From: CAZMRF01 sp964568735
Lineage (GTDB): Bacteria > Acidobacteriota > Polarisedimenticolia > JACPZX01
Length of the DNA stretch: 64,000 bases
NCBI GenBank assembly: GCA_964568735.1
Contig: CAZMRF010000012.1
Coordinates: forward strand, 1 to 64,000
Direction of reading: 5' to 3'
A model generated the notes under the pieces. The model searched no databases. It was not told where the DNA came from and saw nothing but the letters and a program-made list of their open reading frames with translations. Shown one piece after another: positions 7,078 through 15,170 of this stretch. Within the stretch, counting starts at the first letter, position 1, and each line of letters begins with the position of its first letter. Both the position numbers and the translations under genes were made by a program.

Positions 7078-7523
7078 GGCAAGGGGTTGCCTCCGCTCAG
7101 GAGCATCAGGAGCAGCCGCACCAGTACACTCGTCGTCGTCATGACCGAGAGTGTCGCGACGATTCCCTGCCGCTCCATCCAGTTCGCGATGAGCCCCGGG
7201 AGGACGTAGCCGATGGCGCGCAGATCCAGGCCCGCCTCCGCGAGATACATCGGGAAGACTCCCCGCGTCAGGGCCCCGAAGATGAAACCGATCAGGATGG
7301 CGACCACGATCCGGCGCCTCCCGTAAATCAGCATGTAGCGGGAGAGGACACTCATCGCGCCGAGAGTGGCAAGGGCGGCCCCGATCGTGCCCGCGATGCG
7401 AAGGGGCTGGTGCATCATGAGCGCGAGGTAGCCGGGCACGACCATGCCGCCGGCGGCGACGCCCAGCGTCTCCGAGAAGATGAGGCTGATGACCAGCCCC
7501 AGGCCGACGGCTTCCTCAACCAC
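7074..7523 (-). CDS. pgsC: Poly-gamma-glutamate synthase membrane subunit PgsC/CapC
   Basis: A 149-residue, almost entirely hydrophobic protein with four to five membrane segments and the CapC/PgsC start pattern (GLVISLIFSETLGVAAGGMV, VPGYLAL). PgsC works with PgsB in the inner membrane to make poly-gamma-glutamate. GTG 7523 overlaps the end of pgsB by 8 bases, and its stop overlaps pgsW by 4 bases. Length matches the family (about 150 residues). Confidence 0.9.
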   Translation of the reverse strand: MVEEAVGLGLVISLIFSETLGVAAGGMVVPGYLALMMHQPLRIAGTIGAALATLGAMSVLSRYMLIYGRRRIVVAILIGFIFGALTRGVFPMYLAEAGLDLRAIGYVLPGLIANWMERQGIVATLSVMTTTSVLVRLLLMLLSGGNPLP

Positions 7524-8712
7524 GCGACACCGCCCTGTTGCTGAAGTGAAGAGCGATCTCCGCTCCGAGTCCCACGATGTTGCCTATTCCTACGACCACC
7601 GCCCGCTCTTCCGCCAGGTCCAGGATCCGCTCGTAGACGCGCTCGGCGCCGAGCCCGCCCAGATCGCTGACGCGATCGCGCGGGATCCCGAGAGAGACTG
7701 CCCGCATCGCCACAGCCGCGGTCGCCTCGCCGGCGAGCGCGATGTGGTCCGCCCCGAAACGCTGGGCAGCGAGAGCGACGAGCTGGTGGGAGCGGTGGAG
7801 GCGGTCGGCACGGCAGGTGAGAAGGACGATGATTCGCTCCCCGGCCCGGCGCGTATTCAGCCCGAGACGCTCCCATATGAGGGCCGTCGAGTCGGGGTCG
7901 TTGGCGGCAAAGGCGTTGACGAAGGTGACCTGCTTGTCTCCCGAGCGCACCGTGTGACGCCGCAGCACGCCCGGATCGGGGGTGGCGATCTGCATTCCCG
8001 ACAGGGCGGTGGCGCGATCCACGCCCAGGTGGGAGCAGACGGCGAGAGCCAGGGCGACGTTCTCCGAGTGCTCTATGTAGGAAAAGCCCGCGAGATCTTC
8101 GAAGTCCGCGTTCGACGCGGGCACGCGGTGGGTCTCGCTCCCGCGCTCCCGGGCGATCCGCTCGAGAAGGTAGGCACGCGCGCGTTCGGTTGTAAAGAGG
8201 TGGCCGTTGCGTGGGGCGGTCTGCGCCAGGGCCATCGCCACGTCGTCGAGAGTCGGGCCCATGACGTCGAGGTGGTCGGCGCGCACGTTAGTGATCGCGC
8301 CCACGCCGCTCCGGATCAGCCGCAGCTCGGAGAGGGGCTGGAGCTCCGGGGTCACAGCCATGCATTCGATGACCAGGGCCTCCACCTCCTCCTCGACGGC
8401 ACGCCGCACTACCCGCGTCTGCTCGATGATGTTTGGGTGGCCGAAGCGGTAGACGTTAACCTCCGACCCGTCCGGCAGGATCATGCGGGCCATCGTGCCC
8501 GTAGTCTTCGCGAGCACACGCCGGCCGCCCGCGCGCAGCCCCCCTGCGATCAGACGCGTCACCGAAGATTTTCCCCGCGTGCCGTTCACATGGACGCGGA
8601 TCGGGATCCGTCGCAGGAGCCGCTCGTGGCGGCGTGATTCCCGGATCCCATAGCCGGCGACGGCGCAAGCCAGCAGCGTGGAGAGCAGTCCAGGGACGAT
8701 CAGAGCCTCCAT
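7516..8712 (-). CDS. pgsB: Poly-gamma-glutamate synthase, Mur-ligase-like subunit PgsB/CapB
   Basis: A 398-residue enzyme of the CapB/PgsB family. An N-terminal membrane segment (IVPGLLSTLLACAVAGYGIR) precedes the ATP-binding loop RVHVNGTRGKSSVTRLIAGG, the Mur-ligase P-loop. Further conserved blocks are LVIECMAVTPELQ and ITNVRADHLDVMG. The family activates the gamma-carboxyl of glutamate with ATP and elongates the amide-linked polymer at the inner membrane. Its ATG lies 13 bases inside the end of the barrel gene, so the two are coupled. The polymer could be glutamate or another diacid; this cannot be read from sequence. Confidence 0.92.
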   Translation of the reverse strand: MEALIVPGLLSTLLACAVAGYGIRESRRHERLLRRIPIRVHVNGTRGKSSVTRLIAGGLRAGGRRVLAKTTGTMARMILPDGSEVNVYRFGHPNIIEQTRVVRRAVEEEVEALVIECMAVTPELQPLSELRLIRSGVGAITNVRADHLDVMGPTLDDVAMALAQTAPRNGHLFTTERARAYLLERIARERGSETHRVPASNADFEDLAGFSYIEHSENVALALAVCSHLGVDRATALSGMQIATPDPGVLRRHTVRSGDKQVTFVNAFAANDPDSTALIWERLGLNTRRAGERIIVLLTCRADRLHRSHQLVALAAQRFGADHIALAGEATAAVAMRAVSLGIPRDRVSDLGGLGAERVYERILDLAEERAVVVGIGNIVGLGAEIALHFSNRAVSRG

Positions 8713-9809
8713 CCGAGAGAAATCGAGGCGACGTTGCGGGTGAAATCGGTGACGTCGTCGCCGGTAGAAGAGCTGGCGCCGGGAGCGAGGTCCGAATCGT
8801 TCTTCTCATGGTCGAGGGCGGCCTCGATGTGCAGCCGATCACCGAGAGCGTGGCGGAAACCGATGCGCTCCTCGGTGCGCGTGTCTTCCCGCTCGAAGTG
8901 AAAGAGATCGGCCGCGTCGCGCGAAAGGAAGTCCCTCGTCTCCCGCTCGACGTCGAGCGATAGCCTACTGCGCCTCCCCTTTCGTCCCCAGCCCCATGAG
9001 AGTTCCAGGCTCACCGCCTTTCGATCGTTGGAGATGTCTGGCTCCAGAGCCAGTGTCGAGGAGAGGTCGCCCGCGGCATCGTACGATTCCATCCGGTAGC
9101 CGGCCCGCAGGCTCACGGCCCGCACGCCGGGAGGAGGCCAGGTCACCTCTGCGCCCCACCCTGACAGGTCACCGTCACGCTCGTTGAACGGGGAATCATA
9201 GTCGCGGCTGTCGATCTTCCAGGCAATCTCCGCCTCCAGGTACTTCGGCATCAGGACCTGATGGAGCGCCATCTCGTACTGCATGGAGGAATACTGCGCG
9301 CTGTCGCGCACGGTGCTTCCCTGGATGCGCGTGGCCTCGGGAACTGTCAGCTCGCGCAGGTAGAAATACGGCATCGCCTCGGCCTGCACGACGAAGGTCG
9401 TCTCGTACCGGCGCGCGGCGGTCAGATCCTGTGAGAGACGCAGGAGGTAGGTCTCGTAGTCCTTGACGGAGTTGCGGGTGAAGAGATTGGCGCGAGCCTG
9501 TGCGCGGAATGACGTCTCGACGTTGCGACGGAAGCGGCGCGACCAGCCAAGGCCCGCAGACGGGACCAAGATGAAGTCGTCCGGCGACTCGATCCGGAAG
9601 CGGCTAGCGCACGTCGGAGTGGATCGGCACGCAGGATCCTGCACCAGGTCGCGATCGGTGTCGGAGAGCTGGGTGATGTTGCTGTCGTATCGGCTCGTGA
9701 ACGCGACCAGGTACGACCAGCTCCCGAGAGCTTCAGGCTCCGCCGCAAGGAGCGGTCCGGCCACAAGCATGGTCGCCGCGAGAGGCAGAGATTTCCTCGA
9801 GAGCTGCAT
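8700..9809 (-). CDS. Outer-membrane beta-barrel protein, first gene of the Pgs operon
   Basis: A 369-residue exported protein starting at ATG 9809, with a GAAGGA site and a signal peptide (MQLSRKSLPLAATMLVAGPL then LAAEPEALG). The mature sequence is a series of amphipathic strands rich in aromatic residues (WSYLVAFTSRYDSNITQL, ETSFRAQARANLFTRN, KAVSLELSWGWGRKGRR) and ends in SISLGWRL, a typical barrel terminus. It overlaps pgsB by 13 bases. In this position it may be the outer-membrane exit channel or anchor for the polymer. No CapA/PgsA gene is present in the operon. Confidence 0.75.
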   Translation of the reverse strand: MQLSRKSLPLAATMLVAGPLLAAEPEALGSWSYLVAFTSRYDSNITQLSDTDRDLVQDPACRSTPTCASRFRIESPDDFILVPSAGLGWSRRFRRNVETSFRAQARANLFTRNSVKDYETYLLRLSQDLTAARRYETTFVVQAEAMPYFYLRELTVPEATRIQGSTVRDSAQYSSMQYEMALHQVLMPKYLEAEIAWKIDSRDYDSPFNERDGDLSGWGAEVTWPPPGVRAVSLRAGYRMESYDAAGDLSSTLALEPDISNDRKAVSLELSWGWGRKGRRSRLSLDVERETRDFLSRDAADLFHFEREDTRTEERIGFRHALGDRLHIEAALDHEKNDSDLAPGASSSTGDDVTDFTRNVASISLGWRL

Positions 9810-9826
9810 GACGCTTCCTTCTCCGA

Positions 9827-9840
9827 CATCTCCGGAGATG
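9827..9840. promoter_or_regulatory. 14-base perfect palindrome in the Pgs operon leader
   Basis: CATCTCCGGAGATG is a perfect palindrome located 18 bases upstream of the barrel start, within the presumed transcribed leader. A second hairpin CACCGG-TTC-CCGGTG lies at 9873-9887. These may be an operator or RNA hairpins controlling translation of the operon. Confidence 0.4.
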
Positions 9841-9908
9841 GCCAAGGACCCTTGCCCGAGTGCAGCCCGACACACCGGTTCCCGGTGCCGATCGTTCGGC
9901 GCTGGAGC

Positions 9909-9936
9909 AATATATGTGCCGGCTCTGAGAGCGCAA
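9909..9936 (-). promoter_or_regulatory. Promoter of the Pgs operon
   Basis: On the minus strand TTGCGC (9936 down to 9931) and TATATT (9914 down to 9909) are spaced by 16 bases. Transcription would start near 9902, giving a leader of about 93 bases that holds both hairpins. The stretch 9975-10152 upstream of it shows no gene or other structure I can name. Confidence 0.55.
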
Positions 9937-10152
9937 GCCGGAGGATCTGTCGCGAGGGAACCGCGTGGGATCACGATCGCGCTCCAGCAGGCCTTCCATC
10001 ATGGAGATCCCGTCGCCAAGGACAGAGGTCATCTTCGAGTCGTTGGAGCCGGGTGAGGCCCCCAGTACCGAGTCCCCATGAATCGCCTGATCACCATCCC
10101 GGGCAGCGGAGAAGCTTTCTCCCAGGGTCAAGCGGCGTCACGAGCGATCGGA

Positions 10153-10266
10153 TCAGATCCCCACGAACCGCAGCCGGCAGGAACGCGCTGCCAGAGCGAG
10201 TGCCGAGTCGTGGGTGGCCATCACCAGATCGGTCGCGCCCCGCTCGCGCCAGAGCAGGGCCGTGGC
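10153..10266 (-). pseudogene. C-terminal remnant of an ABC-transporter ATPase
   Basis: Directly after the stop codon of the DUF4252-like gene, and in the same frame, 37 codons read ALLWRERGATDLVMATHDSA then LALAARSCRLRFVGI and stop. This matches the C-terminal end of LolD/FtsE-like ABC ATPases, including the H-loop His in ATHD. No Walker A, Walker B or signature motif is present nearby, so it is a decayed gene end, not a functional protein. Confidence 0.55.
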
Positions 10267-10857
10267 TCAGAGCCCTCCTTCGACCTCCGGCACCTCCGCG
10301 TCACCTCGGCGGTACTCCTCGAGGGAGGGGTCGACGAGGTCGGGGCGATTCGCCTGCTCCAGAGCGTATTTCATGGCTTCTTCGATGATCTCGTCCAGCC
10401 GCCCCTTCAAGCGCACGATCACGAGCTGATCCTCGTCCTCGATGACGAGCAGGAGGCGCCGGATCGACTCATCCCGCCCGGCTTCGGAGAGAATCAGTAC
10501 GGTCTCCCCGCTGTCACCGTGGATCTCCACGAGGGGGCTCCAATCCGTCAACTTCATGGTGGTGATGTTCGGGCCGGCCGTGCCCTCTGAGGGCTCGTCG
10601 CGGACTTCGTAGATCCCGATCTCCACCTTCTTGAGGCCCTCGAAGGGAAGAGGCTCTTCCTCCGCCTTCTTCACGATCCAACGGGTGAGGGCCATGCCCG
10701 AGCGGCCCACCGTCAGGGCGAAGGACTTGCCATACTCCCTCCCTGTGGCCTCCTCGATGTCCCGCCGGACCCCGTTGGGGCCGTTGAAGGGCATGATGCA
10801 CCCGCCGGTCGTCAGGACGAGAGCCATCGTGGCGAGCCTCAGGGCGTGAGTCCGCAT
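10267..10857 (-). CDS. DUF4252-like lipoprotein
   Basis: A 196-residue protein. ATG 10857, preceded by GGAGG, gives a lipoprotein signal (ALRLATMALVLTTGGC, with Cys near residue 19). The rest has the alternating pattern of DUF4252-type proteins: a helix ending KKAEEEPLPFEGLKKVEIGI, a strand pair around WSPLVEIHGDSGETVLILS, and LLLVIEDEDQLVIVRLKGRL near the end. The family function is unknown; members are often near anti-sigma or ECF genes, but none is seen here. Family assignment is by pattern and moderately sure. Confidence 0.65.
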   Translation of the reverse strand: MRTHALRLATMALVLTTGGCIMPFNGPNGVRRDIEEATGREYGKSFALTVGRSGMALTRWIVKKAEEEPLPFEGLKKVEIGIYEVRDEPSEGTAGPNITTMKLTDWSPLVEIHGDSGETVLILSEAGRDESIRRLLLVIEDEDQLVIVRLKGRLDEIIEEAMKYALEQANRPDLVDPSLEEYRRGDAEVPEVEGGL

Positions 10858-11023
10858 TGTTCTAGTAGACCTCCGCGGGAGCCAAACGGGGATCCGATGC
10901 GGGAGGTTCCCGGCAGCCAGCCGGTGGGTTACGCCTGCTCGCGCTGAATGGAACATGTAGAGAGGACGAACCCTTTCGAGTCGCATGGGAAGTACCGGGC
11001 GGTATCTTGCCCCCTGCTTCGCT

Positions 11024-12703
11024 CTACCCGTACGACGCGATGAAGGTGATCGGGTTCGCCTCGAGGAAGGGGCGCGCGAGGATCCGGCGGGGCAGGCGCC
11101 CGTCCATGTCCCTGCCCACGGGCAGCCCCATCAGGTAGAGCGTCAGGGGCACCACGTCGGCGATCCCGAGATTGTCGATGGAGCGCCCGCCCGCGACTCC
11201 GGGCCCGGCCACGAAGAAGACCCCGGCCGGACCCGTGTCGTGGCCGACGCCTCGCGCGGGCAGTCCGGCCACCCGGCGCGTCAGGCGCTGGAGCAAGGGG
11301 TAGGGCTCGCGTCCATAGGCCGAGACGACGATCAGGTAGTCCTCCGGGCCGAGAGAGGCCTGGACCTCCCCGATCCAGTGGTCGAGGGCCTCGTAATAGC
11401 GCGCGAGGATCCCTTCGGTGTCCCAGGCAACCGTCGCCTCGATCTCCTCGGCCGAGCCGCCCGCGGAGGGCTCGGGCAGCGCTCGAGCGAAGATGCCGAG
11501 CCCGCCGAGGTGGGCGGCCGCCAGCCGGCGGGCGCCGCGGGCCTCCGTCTGGAGCAGGCGGAGCAGCGCGAGGCCCGTGGCGGTGTCGGCCGCGACGGCC
11601 CTCCGCAACGGCTCCTCGAGCGAGGGATCGGACGGGGCGCCCGCTGCGATCCTCTCGTACCAGCGCCCGGCCTCGCCCGGGGCGCTCTCGCTCTGCTGCG
11701 ACGAGAGATCCGGAACCTCACCGGCCAGGGGCCAGCCCAGGAAGGTCGCCTCCACCCGGACGTGATCGAGGATTTCCCACGCGGATCGGCACCTGAGATC
11801 CGCGGCACGCACTTCCCGCCGCGAGAGCCAGGCGGGCGACATCCACCGGCGGAAGAAGACCCCCGAGGGAAGGCTGCGCAGCTCCCCGTCCATCCCCGCA
11901 AGGCGATAGACGCCGACATCCCGGATGCCGTGGCTCCCGGGGTTTCGGCCAGTGGAGAGTGTCGCCCAGGCCGGAGCGGAGCGGCAGGGATGAAGTGTGG
12001 CCAGCGGGCCCCAGGCTCCTTCGCGTGTCATGCCGGCCAGGGTCGGGAGCCTCCCTTCGGCGACGAGAGGGAGAACCTCGGAGAGCGTCGCGCCCTCGAG
12101 AGCGACGATCACGACGGAGCCCCGCCGCGTCCCCGCCTCCCCGCCGGCCGAGACGATGGAGCCTCTCGGAAGCCGCGGGCTCGCGCTCCAGCCGAGGAGC
12201 GACGCCGGCAGCGAGGCCGCGAGGAAGACCAGCGCGGCCCGCCGTGGGCGCTCGCCTTCCTCCGAGCCCCGCATCTGCGCGACGGAGGCGAGGATCGCGC
12301 CCGCGGCCCAGTTGAGCGAGACGAGCGCGAGCGCGATGGTGAGGCCGCGGGTGGGCCGATCCGCGACGAGATCACCGCCCTCGGCCAGGTTCCACCCGTA
12401 GACCGTCATGGCGAGCCCCACGCCGGCGACGAGGAACCAGACGACGGACTTGAGATGGAGCCACCCGATCCGGAGCGGGCGCGCGGCGAAGAAGCGCACC
12501 GCCGCCACGGCGAGCGGGAAGCCCGCGAGGAGGGGAAGCCCGTAGGCCACGGCGAGCACGGCCCAGGCGCCCAGCATCCCGGGGAGCTGCGGCTCGATCT
12601 CGGGGTTGAGGATGATGACCAGCGAAGCGAGAAGGAACGCGAACGCGAGGGCGCTCGGCGCGGCGTTGGTCACGAGTCGGAGGAGCGTCAGAATGTGCCG
12701 CAC
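11024..12703 (-). CDS. Membrane-bound AlkP-superfamily protein with lost metal ligands
   Basis: A 559-residue protein with four to five membrane segments in the first 180 residues, then an AlkP/phosphodiesterase domain. The fold is recognisable from VVIVALEGATLSEVLPLV and SAPAWATLSTGRNPGSHGI, which align with the two intact relatives at 52141 and 54143. However, the first metal Asp is Glu (ALEGA), the D-x-x-x-H pair is absent, and the SDHG motif reads SAYG. The Ser at the nucleophile position and a late His (VGHDTGPAGVFF) remain. It is probably a pseudoenzyme. GTG 12703 is the start, with no clear ribosome site. Confidence 0.7.
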   Translation of the reverse strand: MRHILTLLRLVTNAAPSALAFAFLLASLVIILNPEIEPQLPGMLGAWAVLAVAYGLPLLAGFPLAVAAVRFFAARPLRIGWLHLKSVVWFLVAGVGLAMTVYGWNLAEGGDLVADRPTRGLTIALALVSLNWAAGAILASVAQMRGSEEGERPRRAALVFLAASLPASLLGWSASPRLPRGSIVSAGGEAGTRRGSVVIVALEGATLSEVLPLVAEGRLPTLAGMTREGAWGPLATLHPCRSAPAWATLSTGRNPGSHGIRDVGVYRLAGMDGELRSLPSGVFFRRWMSPAWLSRREVRAADLRCRSAWEILDHVRVEATFLGWPLAGEVPDLSSQQSESAPGEAGRWYERIAAGAPSDPSLEEPLRRAVAADTATGLALLRLLQTEARGARRLAAAHLGGLGIFARALPEPSAGGSAEEIEATVAWDTEGILARYYEALDHWIGEVQASLGPEDYLIVVSAYGREPYPLLQRLTRRVAGLPARGVGHDTGPAGVFFVAGPGVAGGRSIDNLGIADVVPLTLYLMGLPVGRDMDGRLPRRILARPFLEANPITFIASYG

Positions 12704-12772
12704 GACAGGAGCGGGACTCTATCACAGGGAACTCCCCGGGAGTCGCCGGGGCGCAGGGGTCCGAGAAGCGTG

Positions 12773-12781
12773 TGTTAGATT
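12773..12781 (+). promoter_or_regulatory. Extended -10 element before pyrK
   Basis: TGTTAGATT (TG at 12773-12774, TAGATT at 12776-12781) matches the recurrent extended -10 of this window. No clear -35 is present. It lies about 93 bases before the pyrK start. Confidence 0.35.
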
Positions 12782-12873
12782 CCGGGCCTGAGAGCCTGTC
12801 CGGGTACGAGCGCGGGCCGTGCCGTGAGCGCCGTGCTCCTGGATATGAGGAGAGGCGGGGAAAGCGCAAGGAT

Positions 12874-13683
12874 ATGCCCGAGGATCGAGCGCTCAGGGTC
12901 CGGTTCAACGAGCCGGTGGGCGCTTCCTATCACCTTCTCTCCCTGGCTCTCGGCTCCCCCCCGCCGCCCTGGGAGCCGGGCCAGTTCGCGATGCTCTCGC
13001 TCGGGGATCGGCTCGATCCGCTCCTGAGGCGCCCCTTCAGCATCTACAACCTCCATGACCCGGCGCGGCCCCCGGACGAGCTGCAGTTCCTCTACAAGAT
13101 CCATGGAAGAGGCTCCGCGATCATGGCGGCGGCGAAGCCGGGCGATCTCCTCTCCTGCCTCTTTCCCCTCGGGCGCGGCTTCTCGGCGGGGGCCGGCTCG
13201 CGCCGGCAGCTCGTGCTCGTGGCGGGCGGCGCCGGTGTGGCGTCGCTCCATCCGCTGGCGGCGGCGGAAGTGCGGGCCGCCCGCTCCCCGCTCCTGCTCT
13301 TCGGGGCGCGGAGCGCGGGTGAGCTCGTCGCGGCCGAGGCGACACGGGCCCTGGGCGTCGAGACGCTGGTCGCCACCGATGACGGATCGGCGGGGCGGCG
13401 CGGGTACGTGGCCGACCTGCTCGACGAGGTGCTCGAGGCGCGCGGCACCGCAGACCGCATCGTCTGCGCCTGCGGGCCGATGCCCATGATGAAGGCCACG
13501 GCCGCCGTGGCCGAGTCGCACGGGCTGCCGTGCCACGTCTCCCTCGAGAGCACGATGGCCTGCGGCTTCGGAGTCTGCGTGGGATGCGTCGTGGGCACGC
13601 GCTCCGGCGCGGGTGGTGAGGTGCAATACCTCAGGACCTGCATCGAGGGGCCCGTGATGGATGCCCGGGGGCTCGTCTGGTGA
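12874..13683 (+). CDS. pyrK: Dihydroorotate dehydrogenase electron-transfer subunit PyrK
   Basis: A 269-residue flavo-iron-sulfur protein that passes electrons from PyrD to NAD. FAD-binding residues appear in RRPFSIYN, the NAD-binding part in VLVAGGAGVASLHPLA and CACGPMPMM, and the [2Fe-2S] cysteines in STMACGFGVCVGCVVG with the fourth Cys in LRTCIEGP. ATG 12874 gives the family length and N-terminus; the upstream frame is not conserved-looking. Its stop overlaps the pyrD GTG in GTGA, so the two are translated together, as usual for class 1B enzymes. Confidence 0.93.
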   Translation: MPEDRALRVRFNEPVGASYHLLSLALGSPPPPWEPGQFAMLSLGDRLDPLLRRPFSIYNLHDPARPPDELQFLYKIHGRGSAIMAAAKPGDLLSCLFPLGRGFSAGAGSRRQLVLVAGGAGVASLHPLAAAEVRAARSPLLLFGARSAGELVAAEATRALGVETLVATDDGSAGRRGYVADLLDEVLEARGTADRIVCACGPMPMMKATAAVAESHGLPCHVSLESTMACGFGVCVGCVVGTRSGAGGEVQYLRTCIEGPVMDARGLVW

Positions 13684-14630
13684 GCGCGCCGCCCGACCTC
13701 TCCGTGGAGCTGGGCCCGCTGAAGCTGCGCAACCCCGTTCTGACCGCGAGCGGCACATGCGGCTACGGAGAGGAGCTTGTCCCCTACTTCGATCTCTCAA
13801 AGATCGGCGGCATCGTCTGCAAGAGCCTCTCGCTGAAGCCGCGCGCGGGCAACCCTCCGCCCCGGCTCGCCGAGACCCCGGCCGGGATGCTCAACTCCAT
13901 CGGCCTCCAGAACGTGGGGGTCGAAGCCTTCATCGAGGAAAAGCTGCCCGTCTTGAGGACGCGGGACACCGCGATCATCGCGAGCATCTTCGGCGCCACC
14001 CTCGAGGAGTTCGGGGAGCTCGCAGGGCGGCTGGAGGGCGCGAAGGGGCTCGCGGCCGTCGAATTGAACGTCTCCTGCCCCAACACGCACAGCGGGGGCG
14101 TCGAGTTCGGCGTGGTGCCGGAGTCCACCCGCCGGGTCACGCAGGCCGTGCGTGCGCGCACGAAGCTGCCCGTCATCGTGAAGCTCTCGCCCAACGTCAC
14201 GGACATCACCGAGATCGCCCGCGCGGCCGTCGACGGCGGCGCCCACATGCTCTCTCTCGTGAACACCTTCTTCGGCATGGCCATCGACGTGAACAGGCGG
14301 CGCCCCGTCCTCTCCTCGGGAAGCGGCGGGCTCTCGGGGCCGGCCATCCGCCCCATGGCCGTGCACCTGGTGCGGAAGGTGGCACTCGCGGTTCGCGTGC
14401 CCATCATAGGCATCGGCGGCATCTCGACGGCGAAGGATGCGCTGGAGTTCATTCTCGCGGGAGCGAGCGCGGTGCAGGTCGGGACGGCCATCTTCGTGGA
14501 CCCCCTCGCGCCCTTGAAGGTCGCCGAGGGGCTCGCCGAGTGGTGCCGCGAGAAGGAGGTCCCGGTGCTGCGGCATCTCATCGGCGCCGTCGAGGACGGG
14601 AGGAAGGACTCATGCACCTCGGGCGGTTGA
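13680..14630 (+). CDS. pyrD: Dihydroorotate dehydrogenase catalytic subunit, class 1B
   Basis: A 316-residue FMN enzyme of pyrimidine synthesis that oxidises dihydroorotate to orotate. Recognisable blocks are LRNPVLTASGTCGYGEEL, GGIVCKSLSLKPR, the catalytic-Cys segment VELNVSCPNTHSGGVEFG, KLSPNVTD, and the phosphate-binding IIGIGGISTAKDALEF and GASAVQVGTAIF. Together with pyrK just upstream (4-base overlap) it forms the NAD-linked class 1B complex. Confidence 0.95.
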   Translation: MSAPPDLSVELGPLKLRNPVLTASGTCGYGEELVPYFDLSKIGGIVCKSLSLKPRAGNPPPRLAETPAGMLNSIGLQNVGVEAFIEEKLPVLRTRDTAIIASIFGATLEEFGELAGRLEGAKGLAAVELNVSCPNTHSGGVEFGVVPESTRRVTQAVRARTKLPVIVKLSPNVTDITEIARAAVDGGAHMLSLVNTFFGMAIDVNRRRPVLSSGSGGLSGPAIRPMAVHLVRKVALAVRVPIIGIGGISTAKDALEFILAGASAVQVGTAIFVDPLAPLKVAEGLAEWCREKEVPVLRHLIGAVEDGRKDSCTSGG

Positions 14631-14710
14631 AGCTCACGGCAGCAGCGTGGTTCCTGGCGGTGCGGCTCGGCAGGTAGGAAGCCGCCGTTCCCGCCCGTGG
14701 AGAGACTGTG

Positions 14711-15157
14711 ATGAATCCTGCACGCGCTGCTCGGAATCGAGGACTCTCGATCAGGTTCGTCCTGCTCGCGGGCCTCGTGCTGGGGGCTCTCTCGACCACC
14801 GGCTGCGGGCACGACGAGGGGCCCGTGACGTCGCCGTCGGGCCGCGCGGCCCGCCCGGGCCAGACCGAGACCGGGATGGCCTCGTGGTACGGCCCCGACT
14901 ACCACGGCAGGCAGACCGCCAGCGGCGAGCGATACAACATGTTCGAGTACACGGCAGCCCACCGCACGCTCCCCTTCGGAACGAAGCTCAAGGTGAAAAA
15001 CCTCGAGAATGGGCGTGAAGTGTCGGTGATCGTCAACGACCGGGGCCCCTTCGTGAAGGGGCGGATCCTGGACGTCTCCTACGTGGCGGCGCGCGATCTC
15101 GACATGACGCGGAACGGCACCGCGAAGGTACGCATCGAGGTGCTCGCCTCGGGATGA
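14711..15157 (+). CDS. rlpA: RlpA-like septal-ring lipoprotein (double-psi beta-barrel)
   Basis: A 148-residue lipoprotein (lipobox LSTTGC, Cys near residue 31) with an RlpA double-psi beta-barrel: MASWYGPDYHGRQTASGERY, YTAAHRTLPFGTKLKVKNL, VNDRGPFVKGRILDVSYVAA. In RlpA of Pseudomonas this domain is a lytic transglycosylase that cleaves peptidoglycan lacking stem peptides; the conserved His of AAHRTLPFGT and Asp of VNDRGPF are present. There is no C-terminal SPOR domain, so septal targeting is not evident. GTG 14708 directly before the ATG is an alternative start. Confidence 0.9.
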   Translation: MNPARAARNRGLSIRFVLLAGLVLGALSTTGCGHDEGPVTSPSGRAARPGQTETGMASWYGPDYHGRQTASGERYNMFEYTAAHRTLPFGTKLKVKNLENGREVSVIVNDRGPFVKGRILDVSYVAARDLDMTRNGTAKVRIEVLASG

Positions 15158-15170
15158 CGCCGCGCCGGCG

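Noticed and set aside
10985..12778. A 597-codon plus-strand frame opposite the degenerate AlkP-family gene
   Set aside because: Its composition is low-complexity Arg/Gly/Pro/Glu. The minus-strand frame has membrane segments and a recognisable fold.
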